DNA from: DATCYX01 sp963714425
GTDB taxonomy: Bacteria > Chloroflexota > Anaerolineae > Anaerolineales > UBA4823
Reading direction: 5' to 3'
DNA length: 64,000 nucleotides
Assembly (NCBI GenBank): GCA_963714425.1
Contig: CAVQOI010000004.1
Span: forward strand, 186,001 to 250,000
The first letter of the stretch is position 1; each line of letters begins with the position of its first letter. Position numbers and translations under genes: made by a program. This document shows positions 26,022-36,208 of the stretch, piece by piece. Under the pieces are notes generated by a model, which worked only from the letters and a program-made list of their open reading frames with translations, made no database searches and was not told the DNA's origin.

Positions 26022-26570
26022 CTAACCTTCCTTCTTGAACGGCATACCCAGCATTTGCAACAGCTGCCGGCCTTCTTCATCAGTTCGCGCCGTCGTTACG
26101 ATAGATATTTCCATCCCGCGTAATTTGTCGATCTTGTCATAATCAATCTCTGGGAACACCAATTGTTCACGCAATCCCAATGTGTAGTTGCCCCGCCCAT
26201 CGAAAGCATTGGGTGAGATTCCACGAAAATCGCGCACCCGTGGAAGCGCAACGTTCATCAAGCGATCGAGGAAGGCCCACATGCGTTCGCCACGCAAAGT
26301 GACTTTCACACCAATCTGCCTTCCTTCTCTGAGCTTAAAATTGGCGATGCTCTTTCGCGCTTTAGTCACAATTGGTTTCTGACCAGTGATCTGGACAATA
26401 TCGCCAACCGTGGCGTCCAATGCTTTGGCATTATCCAAAGCCTCACCGACGCCGACGTTCACGACAATTTTTTGCACGCGAGGAACCTGCATTGCATTGC
26501 TCATATCCAGCGATTTCATCAATGCAGGGACAATCTCTTTTTGATAACGATCTTTTAGTATGTGCGCCAT
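26022..26570 (-). CDS. rplE: 50S ribosomal protein L5
   Basis: 182 residues, a 5S rRNA binder near the P-site tRNA elbow. KIVVNVGVGEA, GQKPIVTKARKSIANFKLREG and DEEGRQLLQMLGMPF are family blocks. Three bases separate it from rpsN. Confidence 0.98.
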   Translation of the reverse strand: MAHILKDRYQKEIVPALMKSLDMSNAMQVPRVQKIVVNVGVGEALDNAKALDATVGDIVQITGQKPIVTKARKSIANFKLREGRQIGVKVTLRGERMWAFLDRLMNVALPRVRDFRGISPNAFDGRGNYTLGLREQLVFPEIDYDKIDKLRGMEISIVTTARTDEEGRQLLQMLGMPFKKEG

Positions 26571-26596
26571 CTAATAACTACTCCCATCCAGCCCGC

Positions 26597-26941
26597 TCAT
26601 GCATCGATCATCCCATGGCACTGTTTGCACGTGCGCATGGATTCACCGCCCTCACGCTGGAAACCAACTCGGGTTGGCTCGCTGCATTTCGGGCACACCA
26701 GCATCACGTTGGAGATGTGGATTGGACCTTCAAATTCAATAATTCCTGGAGCGATGTTTCGGCGCCCCTGTGTCTGCATCTGGCGCTGGTGTTTCTTGCG
26801 CATATTGACACCTTGCACCACCACGCGTCCATTATCAGGCACAACACGGATCACCTCGCCACGCTTACCTCGGTCTTCAAATCGTCCACTGATTATTTCG
26901 ACCGTATCGCCTTTTCGAATTTTTACTTTCACGGCTACCAC
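26597..26941 (-). CDS. rplX: 50S ribosomal protein L24 with Cys-pair tail
   Basis: 114 residues. The N-terminal KOW motif (IRKGDTVEIISGRFEDRGKRG) binds 23S rRNA. The C-terminal extension has two Cys-x2-Cys pairs (LVCPKCSEPTRVGF and MRTCKQCHGM), suggesting a zinc-bound tail, as found in some bacterial L24. Confidence 0.97.
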   Translation of the reverse strand: MVAVKVKIRKGDTVEIISGRFEDRGKRGEVIRVVPDNGRVVVQGVNMRKKHQRQMQTQGRRNIAPGIIEFEGPIHISNVMLVCPKCSEPTRVGFQREGGESMRTCKQCHGMIDA

Positions 26942-26959
26942 TCCTCTCTGCCTGGCTGT

Positions 26960-27331
26960 CTAGAGTACCTCTGGAGCCAGCGAGACGATCTTCATAAACC
27001 CTTTTTCGCGCAGCTCACGAGCTACCGGACCGAAGATACGCGTCCCCTTGGGGTTTTTACCATCTTGATCCAGGATAACTGCGGCATTATCGTCAAAACG
27101 GATGTACGATCCGTCATCACGGCGCCATTCTTTTGCACACCGAACGACCACTGCACGGACAATATCGCTCTTTTTCACCGATCCTTGCGGTGTGGCTGAT
27201 TTGACGGTAGCCACCACCACATCACCCACACGAGCATAGCGGCGGGTTGACCCGCCCATCACGTGGATTACGAGGATCTCGCGCCCGCCGGTATTATCGG
27301 CGACCTTCAGGCGGGACTCTTGTTGAATCAT
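26960..27331 (-). CDS. rplN: 50S ribosomal protein L14
   Basis: 123 residues. It starts MIQQESRLKVADNTGGREILVI; GTRIFGPVARELRE near the C-terminus is diagnostic. The start overlaps the rpsQ stop by ATGA. Confidence 0.98.
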   Translation of the reverse strand: MIQQESRLKVADNTGGREILVIHVMGGSTRRYARVGDVVVATVKSATPQGSVKKSDIVRAVVVRCAKEWRRDDGSYIRFDDNAAVILDQDGKNPKGTRIFGPVARELREKGFMKIVSLAPEVL

Positions 27332-27621
27332 TCTTCTGCCTCCACGAGGACCTGATCCAGATCTCCTTCGGCGGCGCCAATGTCACGGCGCAAGATCTCT
27401 TCTACGACCCATCGCTTCCGGCGTGAGATGGGCATCAATTCGACAATTCGGACGTGGTCTCCGATCTGGCAGTCCATCTCATCGTGCGCCATCACGCGCT
27501 TGCGGCTTTCGACTACTTTCTTATACAGGCGATGGCGGTACGTGCGCGTGATCTCAATCACCACCGTCTTTTCCATCTTGTTGCTGGTCACCACACCTGT
27601 TATGCGACGACGAGTGTTCAT
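27328..27621 (-). CDS. rpsQ: 30S ribosomal protein S17
   Basis: 97 residues. TRRRITGVVTSNKMEKTVVIEI and the GDHVRIVELMPISRRKRWVV motif are diagnostic; the acidic C-terminal tail adds about 15 residues. It overlaps rpmC and rplN by four bases each, so these genes are translationally coupled. Confidence 0.98.
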   Translation of the reverse strand: MNTRRRITGVVTSNKMEKTVVIEITRTYRHRLYKKVVESRKRVMAHDEMDCQIGDHVRIVELMPISRRKRWVVEEILRRDIGAAEGDLDQVLVEAEE

Positions 27622-27830
27622 ACTTCACCTTCTTCTTCGGCGACCAAATGGCGCTCCTCAAGGATAGTCATCAAGCGGGCAATCGTGCGGCGGGTATATC
27701 GCAGACGAGTGTAATCGGTCAAGCCGCCAACTGCCAGCTGAAACCGTAAGTTCATCAATTCTTCTTTCGAATCATTCAGGCGTCCAAGGATCGCTTCCGT
27801 TGGTAGGGCACGTATCTCGCTGGGTTTCAT
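27618..27830 (-). CDS. rpmC: 50S ribosomal protein L29
   Basis: 70 residues, a two-helix protein at the tunnel exit. It starts MKPSEIRALPTEAI, followed by KEELMNLRFQLAVGGL. It overlaps both neighbours by ATGA. Confidence 0.98.
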   Translation of the reverse strand: MKPSEIRALPTEAILGRLNDSKEELMNLRFQLAVGGLTDYTRLRYTRRTIARLMTILEERHLVAEEEGEV

Positions 27831-28258
27831 GCCTCGCCTCCTGCCTCATCATAACGACCGACGATCTTGGTCTTGATCGCCAACTTGTATTGGGCAAGGC
27901 GTAAGGCTTCTTGAGCCATATCTCGGGGCAAGCCGCCGCCTACTTCGAACATAATCCTGCCTGGTTTCACAACCGCCACCCAGAATTCCACATTTCCCTT
28001 CCCTTTTCCCATACGGGTTTCAGCTGGTTTCTGAGTAACCGGTTTATCCGGGAATATCCGGATCCAAACTTTTCCACGACGACGCAATGCGCGTACGATA
28101 GCACGGCGGGCAGCTTCGATCTGCCTGGCTGTAACCCAGCCTGGCTCGAGTGCTAGCAGCCCGAAGTCTCCGAATGTGACCGCCGAGCCGCGATACGCCT
28201 TACCCTTCATTCGACCACGCATTGTCTTGCGCCACTTGACACGCTTTGGCATTAACAT
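27827..28258 (-). CDS. rplP: 50S ribosomal protein L16
   Basis: 143 residues. It starts MLMPKRVKWRKTMRGRMKG; RIFPDKPVTQKPAETRMGKG is the family signature. It lies near the A site. A hairpin-forming spacer separates it from rpsC. Confidence 0.98.
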   Translation of the reverse strand: MLMPKRVKWRKTMRGRMKGKAYRGSAVTFGDFGLLALEPGWVTARQIEAARRAIVRALRRRGKVWIRIFPDKPVTQKPAETRMGKGKGNVEFWVAVVKPGRIMFEVGGGLPRDMAQEALRLAQYKLAIKTKIVGRYDEAGGEA

Positions 28259-28278
28259 AATGGCAACCTCATCTTCGA

Positions 28279-28340
28279 GTGAGTGGTGTGTGGTGAGGAG
28301 TGAATGGATCGCTCCGCACTACTCACACCTAACTACTCAC
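28279..28340 (-). repeat. Imperfect GTGAG-rich inverted repeat between rpsC and rplP
   Basis: Arms 28279-28302 and 28317-28340 are built from GTGAGT/GGTGTG-type words and pair imperfectly over about 24 bases. The right arm runs into the rpsC stop. It resembles the 10541-10628 element. Confidence 0.55.
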
Positions 28341-29010
28341 TGACATAGACTCCTTCAGTCGTCTGGAGCATATCTTCCGTTTCGGGTAAAACCTCGCCTT
28401 TGTAAATCCAGACCTTAACTCCGATACGTCCATACGTCGTATTGGCTTCGGCTTTGGCAAAATCAATATCTGCCCGTAGCGTCTGGCGGGGCACCTGGCC
28501 TTCGCGCATGTTCACCCCGCGAGCCATTTCAGCACCGCTCAGGCGGCCGGATACTTCAAGGCGAATACCTTCGGCACCCTGGCGGATGGCCTGCTGAATG
28601 GAGCGCTTCATGGCACGCTGGTAGCTGATACGTCGTTCGAGCTGGTCGGAGATATTGTGAGCCACCAAGTATGCATCCAGGTCCGGCGATTTGATCTCTT
28701 TGATTTCCAAGTCGATTTTCTTTCCGACAAGGGTTTCCAAATTGGCGCGAATCTTCTTTACATTCTCGCCTTTCCGCCCGATAAGAATGCCAGGTTTTGC
28801 AGTGTGAACCACAATCTTCACCTTGCCAGGGAAACGCTCGATTTCGATCCGCGAAACACCAGCTCGCGTGGCTTCTTGACGTACAAGCTCCCGCAAGGAA
28901 AAATCCTGGTGAAGCTGATCAACATAATCTCTGCCTTCAGCAAACCAGCGACCTTCCCAGGTTTTGTTGATCTTCAGCCGAAAACCAATTGGATGGACTT
29001 TACGACCCAT
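28333..29010 (-). CDS. rpsC: 30S ribosomal protein S3
   Basis: 225 residues at the mRNA entry. The KH domain reads IVVHTAKPGILIGRKGENVKKI; the C-terminal domain has GRLSGAEMARGVNMREGQVP. It starts GRKVHPIGFRLKI as expected. Confidence 0.98.
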   Translation of the reverse strand: MGRKVHPIGFRLKINKTWEGRWFAEGRDYVDQLHQDFSLRELVRQEATRAGVSRIEIERFPGKVKIVVHTAKPGILIGRKGENVKKIRANLETLVGKKIDLEIKEIKSPDLDAYLVAHNISDQLERRISYQRAMKRSIQQAIRQGAEGIRLEVSGRLSGAEMARGVNMREGQVPRQTLRADIDFAKAEANTTYGRIGVKVWIYKGEVLPETEDMLQTTEGVYVSE

Positions 29011-29040
29011 AATTACTCCTTCTTCCTTACGCCAGAAAAT

Positions 29041-29382
29041 CTATTCATGTTCCCGCAGGATCACTGTAATGTGAGAAGCGCGCCGCAGCCAAGGTTTGAA
29101 TCTGCCGCGTGCGCCAAACCGCCGCCATTTACGCGTGGGGGCTGCGTCGGCAAAGATGCGATATATAAATAGATCATCACGACTGACACCAAAGTTCTCT
29201 TCCGCATTCGCCATCGCCGATTTTAGGACTTTCGTGACCGGGTCCGCGGCTGAATTTGGGACAAACTTTATGGTAGTCAATGCTTCGGTGATGTCTTTAC
29301 CCCGCACCAGATCAATAATCCTGCGAACCTTTTGAGGTGAGTGAGGAATAAAGCGGGCATGGGCGCGAATATCAGTGGCCAT
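29041..29382 (-). CDS. rplV: 50S ribosomal protein L22
   Basis: 113 residues, lining the exit tunnel. ARFIPHSPQKVRRIIDLVRGK and the hairpin region RKWRRFGARGRFKPWLRRASH are diagnostic. Confidence 0.98.
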   Translation of the reverse strand: MATDIRAHARFIPHSPQKVRRIIDLVRGKDITEALTTIKFVPNSAADPVTKVLKSAMANAEENFGVSRDDLFIYRIFADAAPTRKWRRFGARGRFKPWLRRASHITVILREHE

Positions 29383-29388
29383 GGATTA

Positions 29389-29667
29389 TTATCCTCTCTT
29401 AACTTTTTTCTCTGCAACGTGGCCGCGAAATGTGCGCGTGGGGGCGAACTCGCCCAGACGATGGCCAACCATATTTTCGGTGATGTATATCGGCACATGG
29501 CGGCGTCCATCATGGACTGCAATGGTGTGTCCCACCATCTGCGGGAAGATCGTGCTATCGCGACTCCACGTACGCACCACCTTCTTCTCACTGCGTTCGT
29601 TCATCACCTCAATCTTCTTCAGCAATTTCGGTTCTACGTATGGACCTTTTTTTAGAGAGCGTCCCAT
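29389..29667 (-). CDS. rpsS: 30S ribosomal protein S19
   Basis: 92 residues. It starts MGRSLKKGPYVEPKLLKKIE; WSRDSTIFPQMVGHTIAVHDG is the signature. It forms part of the subunit head. Confidence 0.98.
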   Translation of the reverse strand: MGRSLKKGPYVEPKLLKKIEVMNERSEKKVVRTWSRDSTIFPQMVGHTIAVHDGRRHVPIYITENMVGHRLGEFAPTRTFRGHVAEKKVKRG

Positions 29668-29734
29668 TTCTTAATCTCCTAGCCTTGTCACCAGATGGTA
29701 TGTCTGAGTTACGCGACCTTCTGGCAGATGACTA

Positions 29735-30571
29735 CTAGCGGCGTTTCTTGCCGCGACGACGGACGATGTACTTATCGGTGGACTTGTTCCGGCGCGTCCG
29801 GTAGCCTAATGTGGGTTTGCCCCACGGGCTTTTTGGCCCGGGCATACCGATCGGCTGGCGACCTTCACCGCCACCATGGGGATGGTCGCGCGGGCTCATT
29901 GCCGAGCCGCGCACTGCTGGGCGAACGCCTCGATGGCGCTTGCGTCCAGCCTTACCCAGCTTGATGTTCCCATGATCCAGGTTGCCTACCTGCCCGACGG
30001 TGGCATAGCACTGCTGCCGGATCAGGCGCACCTCACCCGATGGCATGCGTACCTGAGCATAATCGCCTTCCTTGGCGACAAGCTGAGCGGCCCCACCAGC
30101 AGCGCGCACCAGCTGTCCACCGCGACCTGGATTTAATTCAACATTGTGCACCATTGTGCCAACCGGAATATTTGCGATCGGCAGGCTATTTCCAGGGCGG
30201 ATTTCGGCGGTCGCTCCGGACATAACCAAGTCTCCTACTTTTAGATCCAGGGGAGCGAGGATATACCGCTTCTCACCATCGACATAATTTAAGAGTGCCA
30301 GTCGCGCTGTGCGGTTGGGATCATATTCGATTGCCGCCACGCGAGCGCCAATTCCACGCTTATCTCGCTTGAAATCGATTATGCGGATATGCCGTCGGCT
30401 GCCACCTCCGCGGTGCCGTACCGTTACACGACCATATAGATTGCGCCCACCCGATTTCCGCAACGGTTTTAGCAAGGAACGCTCGGGGGAAGTCTTTGTG
30501 ATCTCCTTGAAAGTAGATCCAGTCATCCCGCGCTGCCCAGGCGTGGTAGGTTTGAACTTCTTTACAGCCAT
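29735..30571 (-). CDS. rplB: 50S ribosomal protein L2
   Basis: 278 residues at the peptidyl transferase region. MAVKKFKPTTPGQRGMTGS and the C-terminal RGSAMSPRDHPHGGGEGRQP (the His here is essential in homologs) are diagnostic. I use the ATG at 30571; it overlaps the rplW stop as TGATG. Confidence 0.98.
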   Translation of the reverse strand: MAVKKFKPTTPGQRGMTGSTFKEITKTSPERSLLKPLRKSGGRNLYGRVTVRHRGGGSRRHIRIIDFKRDKRGIGARVAAIEYDPNRTARLALLNYVDGEKRYILAPLDLKVGDLVMSGATAEIRPGNSLPIANIPVGTMVHNVELNPGRGGQLVRAAGGAAQLVAKEGDYAQVRMPSGEVRLIRQQCYATVGQVGNLDHGNIKLGKAGRKRHRGVRPAVRGSAMSPRDHPHGGGEGRQPIGMPGPKSPWGKPTLGYRTRRNKSTDKYIVRRRGKKRR

Positions 30572-30873
30572 CACTTCACTCCTTCGAAGATGTCGATGGT
30601 GTCATCGGGAGCGAGTGTAACAAATGCCTTTTTGTACGAACTGCGCCGGACCAATTCTCTCCGGCTACGCGCACGCCGGGTACGGCGTGCAGGCACGTTA
30701 ACAATATTCACACGCAACACATCCACATCAAATAGCGTCTCGACTGCATCTTTCACCATACGCTTGGTTGCGTCCCTGGACACTTCGAAAACATATTGGT
30801 GTAGCGCGCTATTGAGATAATTCGATTTTTCTGTAACGATTGGTCGGCGAAGCACATCATAAATTGTGGTCAT
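30571..30873 (-). CDS. rplW: 50S ribosomal protein L23
   Basis: 100 residues at the tunnel exit, docking SRP and trigger factor in characterised ribosomes. DVLRRPIVTEKSNYL is the N-terminal signature. The start is the ATG at 30873 after GGAGGGT; the GTG frame to 30885 is less likely. Confidence 0.97.
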   Translation of the reverse strand: MTTIYDVLRRPIVTEKSNYLNSALHQYVFEVSRDATKRMVKDAVETLFDVDVLRVNIVNVPARRTRRARSRRELVRRSSYKKAFVTLAPDDTIDIFEGVK

Positions 30874-30885
30874 TACACCCTCCAC

Positions 30886-31515
30886 CTATCCAAGAAAAGT
30901 AACCAGAACATCGAGCGCCTTGAGCGGCATGATGACCTTATCGTAGCCGAGCAAATCGCGGATGTTCAAATAATTTGCCTGGATCGTCTTGGCGTCCGGA
31001 AGGTTGTTTGTCGAGCGCACTACGCTCTCGTTGGCGATACTTCCTTCAGGGAGCAGGATCAATACACTCGAGTCTCCTACAAGTCGGTCGAGAGTCTGTG
31101 CCATCAGGCGTGTCTTCGGCTCAGCCACGCTCATCTCGTCCAATACCACTATCCCACTGCTGGCAGCTTTTGCTGAGAGTGCTGAACGCAGCGCTGCGCG
31201 ACGCATCTTGCGAGGCATCAGCATGGTGTAATCACGCGGTTTGGGGGTGTGCACTTTTCCGCCACCTACCCATTGTGCGGCACGAGTTGAACCCTGACGA
31301 GCGCGCCCGGTGCCTTTTTGCCTCCAGGGCTTGCGGCCACCGCCTGAAACTTCATGACGGCGCTTGGTGCTATGAGTACCCAAGCGTGCGTTCGCCAATT
31401 GGCGCACATAGGCCTGGTGCATCAAATCCACTTTTATCGGGGCTTCAAAGATTTGCGACGGCAGCTCTACCGTGCTGACTTTCTGCCCTTCTATATTGAG
31501 AACATCGACTTTCAT
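30886..31515 (-). CDS. rplD: 50S ribosomal protein L4
   Basis: 209 residues. The tunnel loop RRHEVSGGGRKPWRQKGTGR with ARQGSTRAAQWVGGGKVHTP is diagnostic. In E. coli L4 is the S10-operon autoregulator; see the structured spacer before rplC. Confidence 0.98.
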   Translation of the reverse strand: MKVDVLNIEGQKVSTVELPSQIFEAPIKVDLMHQAYVRQLANARLGTHSTKRRHEVSGGGRKPWRQKGTGRARQGSTRAAQWVGGGKVHTPKPRDYTMLMPRKMRRAALRSALSAKAASSGIVVLDEMSVAEPKTRLMAQTLDRLVGDSSVLILLPEGSIANESVVRSTNNLPDAKTIQANYLNIRDLLGYDKVIMPLKALDVLVTFLG

Positions 31516-31556
31516 GATTTCATCGCTCCAAGATCATCAATCCGGTATCGCACCGT

Positions 31557-32189
31557 CTACAGCTTGCGAGCTGCCTTGACCATCACAACGCCGCCTCGGG
31601 GACCGGGAACGGCGCCGCGCAGACCAAGCAAATTTCGCTCGCTATCCACGAAGACGATCTTTAAATTCTGGACCGTAACCCGGTCATCGCCCATATGTCC
31701 TGGACCACGCGCGCCTTTGAATACGCGACCTGGGGTCGTCCCTGAGCTGCGCGCACCAGGCGCACGGTGGCGATCGGATTGACCATGCGTCTTAGGACCG
31801 CCACGGAAGTGGTAGCGTTTCACGGCGCCCGCAAAGCCCTTTCCTTTACTGGTGCCAGTGACATCTACAGATTCGCCGACAGCGAACACCCCATCTACAG
31901 TCAGCGTGTCGCCCTCCTTAACATCAGGATCCTTCTGGCGGAACTCGCGTAAAAAGCGCAACGGAGGGATATCGTTACGCTTGAGATGCCCGAGTTGGCC
32001 TGAGGTCAACCGCTTTTGCTTGACCTCACCAAATCCTAATTGGACCGCCGAGTAACCATCCACCTCTGGCTGTCGCACCTGGGTCACATAACAAGGCCCA
32101 GCTTCGATAAGAGTCACCGGAATTGCGAGACCGGCTTCATCGAAAATCTGGGTCATGCCGACTTTCTTGCCAATTAGCCCTTTCAACAT
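31557..32189 (-). CDS. rplC: 50S ribosomal protein L3
   Basis: 210 residues. MLKGLIGKKVGMTQIFDEAG and the central FRGGPKTHGQSDRHRAPGAR are diagnostic. GGAG-type ribosome site before the ATG. It is preceded by an unusually long 195-base spacer for this operon. Confidence 0.98.
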   Translation of the reverse strand: MLKGLIGKKVGMTQIFDEAGLAIPVTLIEAGPCYVTQVRQPEVDGYSAVQLGFGEVKQKRLTSGQLGHLKRNDIPPLRFLREFRQKDPDVKEGDTLTVDGVFAVGESVDVTGTSKGKGFAGAVKRYHFRGGPKTHGQSDRHRAPGARSSGTTPGRVFKGARGPGHMGDDRVTVQNLKIVFVDSERNLLGLRGAVPGPRGGVVMVKAARKL

Positions 32190-32218
32190 CTCAGTTTTCT
32201 CCTAAATTCCGATTTGGG

Positions 32219-32333
32219 GACTGTCAGCCTGGGCTTGGCTGCATCATCCCTTGGGGCATCACAGTCAGACAACCTGCTGGGAGCGATCGATGTTTTATGC
32301 TCCCGTACAGGATTGCTCACGCGCTGCCTGTAC
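32219..32333 (-). promoter_or_regulatory. Three tandem hairpins in the rpsJ-rplC spacer
   Basis: Inverted repeats in order along the minus strand: GTACAGG arms 32305-32311 / 32327-32333; GGGAGC arms 32279-32284 / 32299-32304, directly abutting the first; and GACTGT arms 32219-32224 / 32261-32266, with an inner GC-rich pairing. No U-tract follows. This looks like a structured mRNA leader before L3-L4 rather than a terminator. Confidence 0.55.
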
Positions 32334-32384
32334 ATGAGTGTAATTAGACGAAATCTTACTCGCTACACTCCACTTATTTCTATA

Positions 32385-32693
32385 TCAGATCTTAATCTCA
32401 ATATCGACACCCGCCGGCAAGTTGAGCCTCATCAACATGTCAATCGTCTTCGAATCTGGGTCCAGCACGTCTATCAGGCGGTTGTGCGTGCGTACCTCGA
32501 AATGCTCATGTGAATCCTTATCGATAAACGTTGAGCGACGCACGGTAAACCTCTCGATGCGTGTCGGCAGCGGCACGGGGCCAATCACACGAGCGCCGGT
32601 TCGTTCGGCAGTCTCTACGATGCGCTTGGCAGATTGATCCAGCACGCGGTGATCGTAGGCTTTGAGGCGGATGCGAATTTTTTGTTTTGCCAT
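32385..32693 (-). CDS. rpsJ: 30S ribosomal protein S10
   Basis: 102 residues. KIRIRLKAYDHRVLDQSAKRIVE and FTVRRSTFIDKDSHEHFEVRTH are diagnostic. S10 is also a transcription antitermination factor (NusE). It is the first gene of the S10 cluster. Confidence 0.98.
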   Translation of the reverse strand: MAKQKIRIRLKAYDHRVLDQSAKRIVETAERTGARVIGPVPLPTRIERFTVRRSTFIDKDSHEHFEVRTHNRLIDVLDPDSKTIDMLMRLNLPAGVDIEIKI

Positions 32694-32719
32694 ATTTAAT
32701 GTACCTGATCATCCCAGAC

Positions 32720-32771
32720 CTTGCGAAGGGTTAATTCCGATGTATACATCATTCCAGAACTCTTTCGCAAG
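32720..32771 (-). promoter_or_regulatory. Long hairpin between tuf and rpsJ
   Basis: Arms CTTGCGAA (32720-32727) / TTCGCAAG (32764-32771), continued by further imperfect pairing, with the 12-base palindrome GATGTATACATC (32739-32750) at the tip. There is no U-tract on the minus side. Possible processing or control site (inference). Confidence 0.5.
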
Positions 32772-32782
32772 AATAAACTGAC

Positions 32783-33985
<1,203 letters not shown>

Positions 33986-34031
33986 AAATGCTCTCCTTAC
34001 CCAACGCTCAAAATTATTTCAATAGACGAGT

Positions 34032-36104
34032 TTACTCGCCAATAATGGCTCGCGCTACACTTTCTGCCACGCGTGCATAATGATCGAATTCCATTGTAAA
34101 GACCCCACGTCCCTGCGTCGCCGAGCGGAGATCGGTGGCGTAGCCGAACATCTCTGCCAGGGGGACCATCGCTCGCACAGCCTGGGCGTTACCCGCACGT
34201 ACTTCCATCCCCAGGATCTCGCCTCGCCTTGCGTTCATCTGTCCAATCACATCACCCAAAAAATCTTCAGGGACAACGACTTCCACCTTCATGACAGGTT
34301 CTTGCAGGGCAGGAGCGCCACGCTGGACACCTTCCTTGAAACCCATGGAGCCAGCCATCTTGAATGCCATCTCGCTCGAATCAACTTCATGGTAGGAGCC
34401 ATCGTACAAACGCACCATGATGTCGGTAACTGGGTATCCAGCAACCACGCCGCCTTCTGCTGCCTCGCGAATACCTTTCTCAACGCTCGGGATATACTCC
34501 CTCGGGATCACTCCAGCAACAATTTTGTTTTCGAATGTGATTCCGCTTCCCGGTGTACCCGGCTCTAATTCCAGCACCACATGTCCGTACTGCCCGCGGC
34601 CGCCGGTCTGCTTGATATAGCGAAAATCGACTTTCTCAACTGGGCGTGTAATCGATTCTCGATAGGCTACTTGCGGGCGCCCCACCCGAGCCTGTACCCG
34701 GAACTCTCGCAGCATCCGGTCAACCAGCACTTCCAGGTGCAGCTCTCCCATTCCAGAGATTATGGTCTGGCCTGTTTCTTCGTCGGTGCGCACCCGGAAT
34801 GTCGGGTCTTCTTCGGAAAGCTTGCGCAAGGCCTCAGACATCTTATCCTGGTCTGCAGTAGTTTTCGGCTCGATCGCTACGGCAATGACGGGTTCGGGAA
34901 AAGTGATGTTTTCCAGCAGCACCGGATTGGAGATATCGCATAGCGTATCGCCCGTGAAGCCGCTTTTTAATCCCAGCACCGCGCCGATATCTCCTGCCAT
35001 CACTTCGTCGACGTCCTCGCGCCGGTCTGCGTACATTCTCAGCAAACGGCCGATTTTTTCCTTTTGATCCTTGGCTGAGTTATACGCGGTGACTCCCTTG
35101 GCAAGTTTTCCCGAGTACACCCGCAGGTATGCCAGCCGACCAACATACGGGTCGGTTACAATTTTAAAGACCAGTGCGCTCATGGGCGCTCCATCCTCCG
35201 CAGGTCGCTCGAGAACCTCATCGGTGCGAGGATGGGTGCCTTTTACCGCTGGCACATCCAGCGGCGATGGAAGGTAATCTATCACTCCGTCCAGCAACGG
35301 CTGAACACCTTTGTTGCGCAGCGAGCTGCCACAATAAACCGGCGTCGCTTTTCCTGCAATCGTCGCCCTGCGTAAAGCGGCTTTGAGCTCGTCCTCATTA
35401 ATCTTTTCGCCTTCCAGGTACTTAAGTGTGAGCTCGTCATCGGTTTCTGCAATTTTTTCAATCAGACGCTCGCGCAATTCTTCACACTTGGGACGCAGAT
35501 CAACCGGTATATCCGTTTCACGTGGTTCTTTACCCAGGTCATCGTCCCAAACCATCGCCTTCATCTCGATCAAATCGACCGCACCAAGAAACGCAAACTC
35601 GTTGCCAATTGGCAGCTGTACAGCAATTGGGTTAGCGCCCAAGCGGTCTATGATCATCCCTATGGTACGCTCGAAAGACGCCCCGACTCTATCCATCTTG
35701 TTAACGAAACAGATTCTTGGCACACCGTACCGATCAGCCTGCCGCCAGACGGTCTCACTCTGGGGTTCAACGCCCTGGACGGCATCAAAAATTACCACGC
35801 CACCATCTAATACCCGCAACGAGCGCTGAACCTCGGCGGTAAAATCGATGTGTCCGGGTGTATCGATGATATTGATCGGGTACTCTTTCCACTCAGCCGA
35901 GACTGCTGCAGAAACGATCGTAATACCTCGCTCACGCTCTTGCTCCATCCAGTCGGTGACGGTTGTGCCATCATCAACATTCCCAATACGGTGCGTCTTG
36001 CCTGTATAGAACAGGATACGCTCGGTCGTAGTGGTCTTGCCTGCATCGATGTGCGCAATAATGCCAATATTGCGGTACCGCTCCAGCGGATGTGTGCGTG
36101 ACAT
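34032..36104 (-). CDS. fusA: Elongation factor G
   Basis: About 690 residues, the translocase GTPase. GIIAHIDAGKTTTTERILFY, IIDTPGHIDFTAEV and NKMDRVGA are present, followed by the domains II-V pattern. I use the ATG at 36104, which gives the normal family start (MSRTHPLERYRNIGI); the frame is open to 36143 with no ribosome site. Order rpsL-rpsG-fusA-tuf is the classical str operon. Confidence 0.98.
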   Translation of the reverse strand: MSRTHPLERYRNIGIIAHIDAGKTTTTERILFYTGKTHRIGNVDDGTTVTDWMEQERERGITIVSAAVSAEWKEYPINIIDTPGHIDFTAEVQRSLRVLDGGVVIFDAVQGVEPQSETVWRQADRYGVPRICFVNKMDRVGASFERTIGMIIDRLGANPIAVQLPIGNEFAFLGAVDLIEMKAMVWDDDLGKEPRETDIPVDLRPKCEELRERLIEKIAETDDELTLKYLEGEKINEDELKAALRRATIAGKATPVYCGSSLRNKGVQPLLDGVIDYLPSPLDVPAVKGTHPRTDEVLERPAEDGAPMSALVFKIVTDPYVGRLAYLRVYSGKLAKGVTAYNSAKDQKEKIGRLLRMYADRREDVDEVMAGDIGAVLGLKSGFTGDTLCDISNPVLLENITFPEPVIAVAIEPKTTADQDKMSEALRKLSEEDPTFRVRTDEETGQTIISGMGELHLEVLVDRMLREFRVQARVGRPQVAYRESITRPVEKVDFRYIKQTGGRGQYGHVVLELEPGTPGSGITFENKIVAGVIPREYIPSVEKGIREAAEGGVVAGYPVTDIMVRLYDGSYHEVDSSEMAFKMAGSMGFKEGVQRGAPALQEPVMKVEVVVPEDFLGDVIGQMNARRGEILGMEVRAGNAQAVRAMVPLAEMFGYATDLRSATQGRGVFTMEFDHYARVAESVARAIIGE

Positions 36105-36208
36105 GATCTTTATCCGAATCGATTCGAAAGGTGTGACTGTCAAGGTTGAAACTGGCGGAAATATTCTTCACGTCCAAGAACAGATCACAACTCTCCATTC
36201 GTTGCTTT

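Noticed and set aside
26420..27199. 259-codon plus-strand frame opposite rplX and rplN
   Set aside because: It crosses several clear ribosomal protein genes and has no ribosome site.
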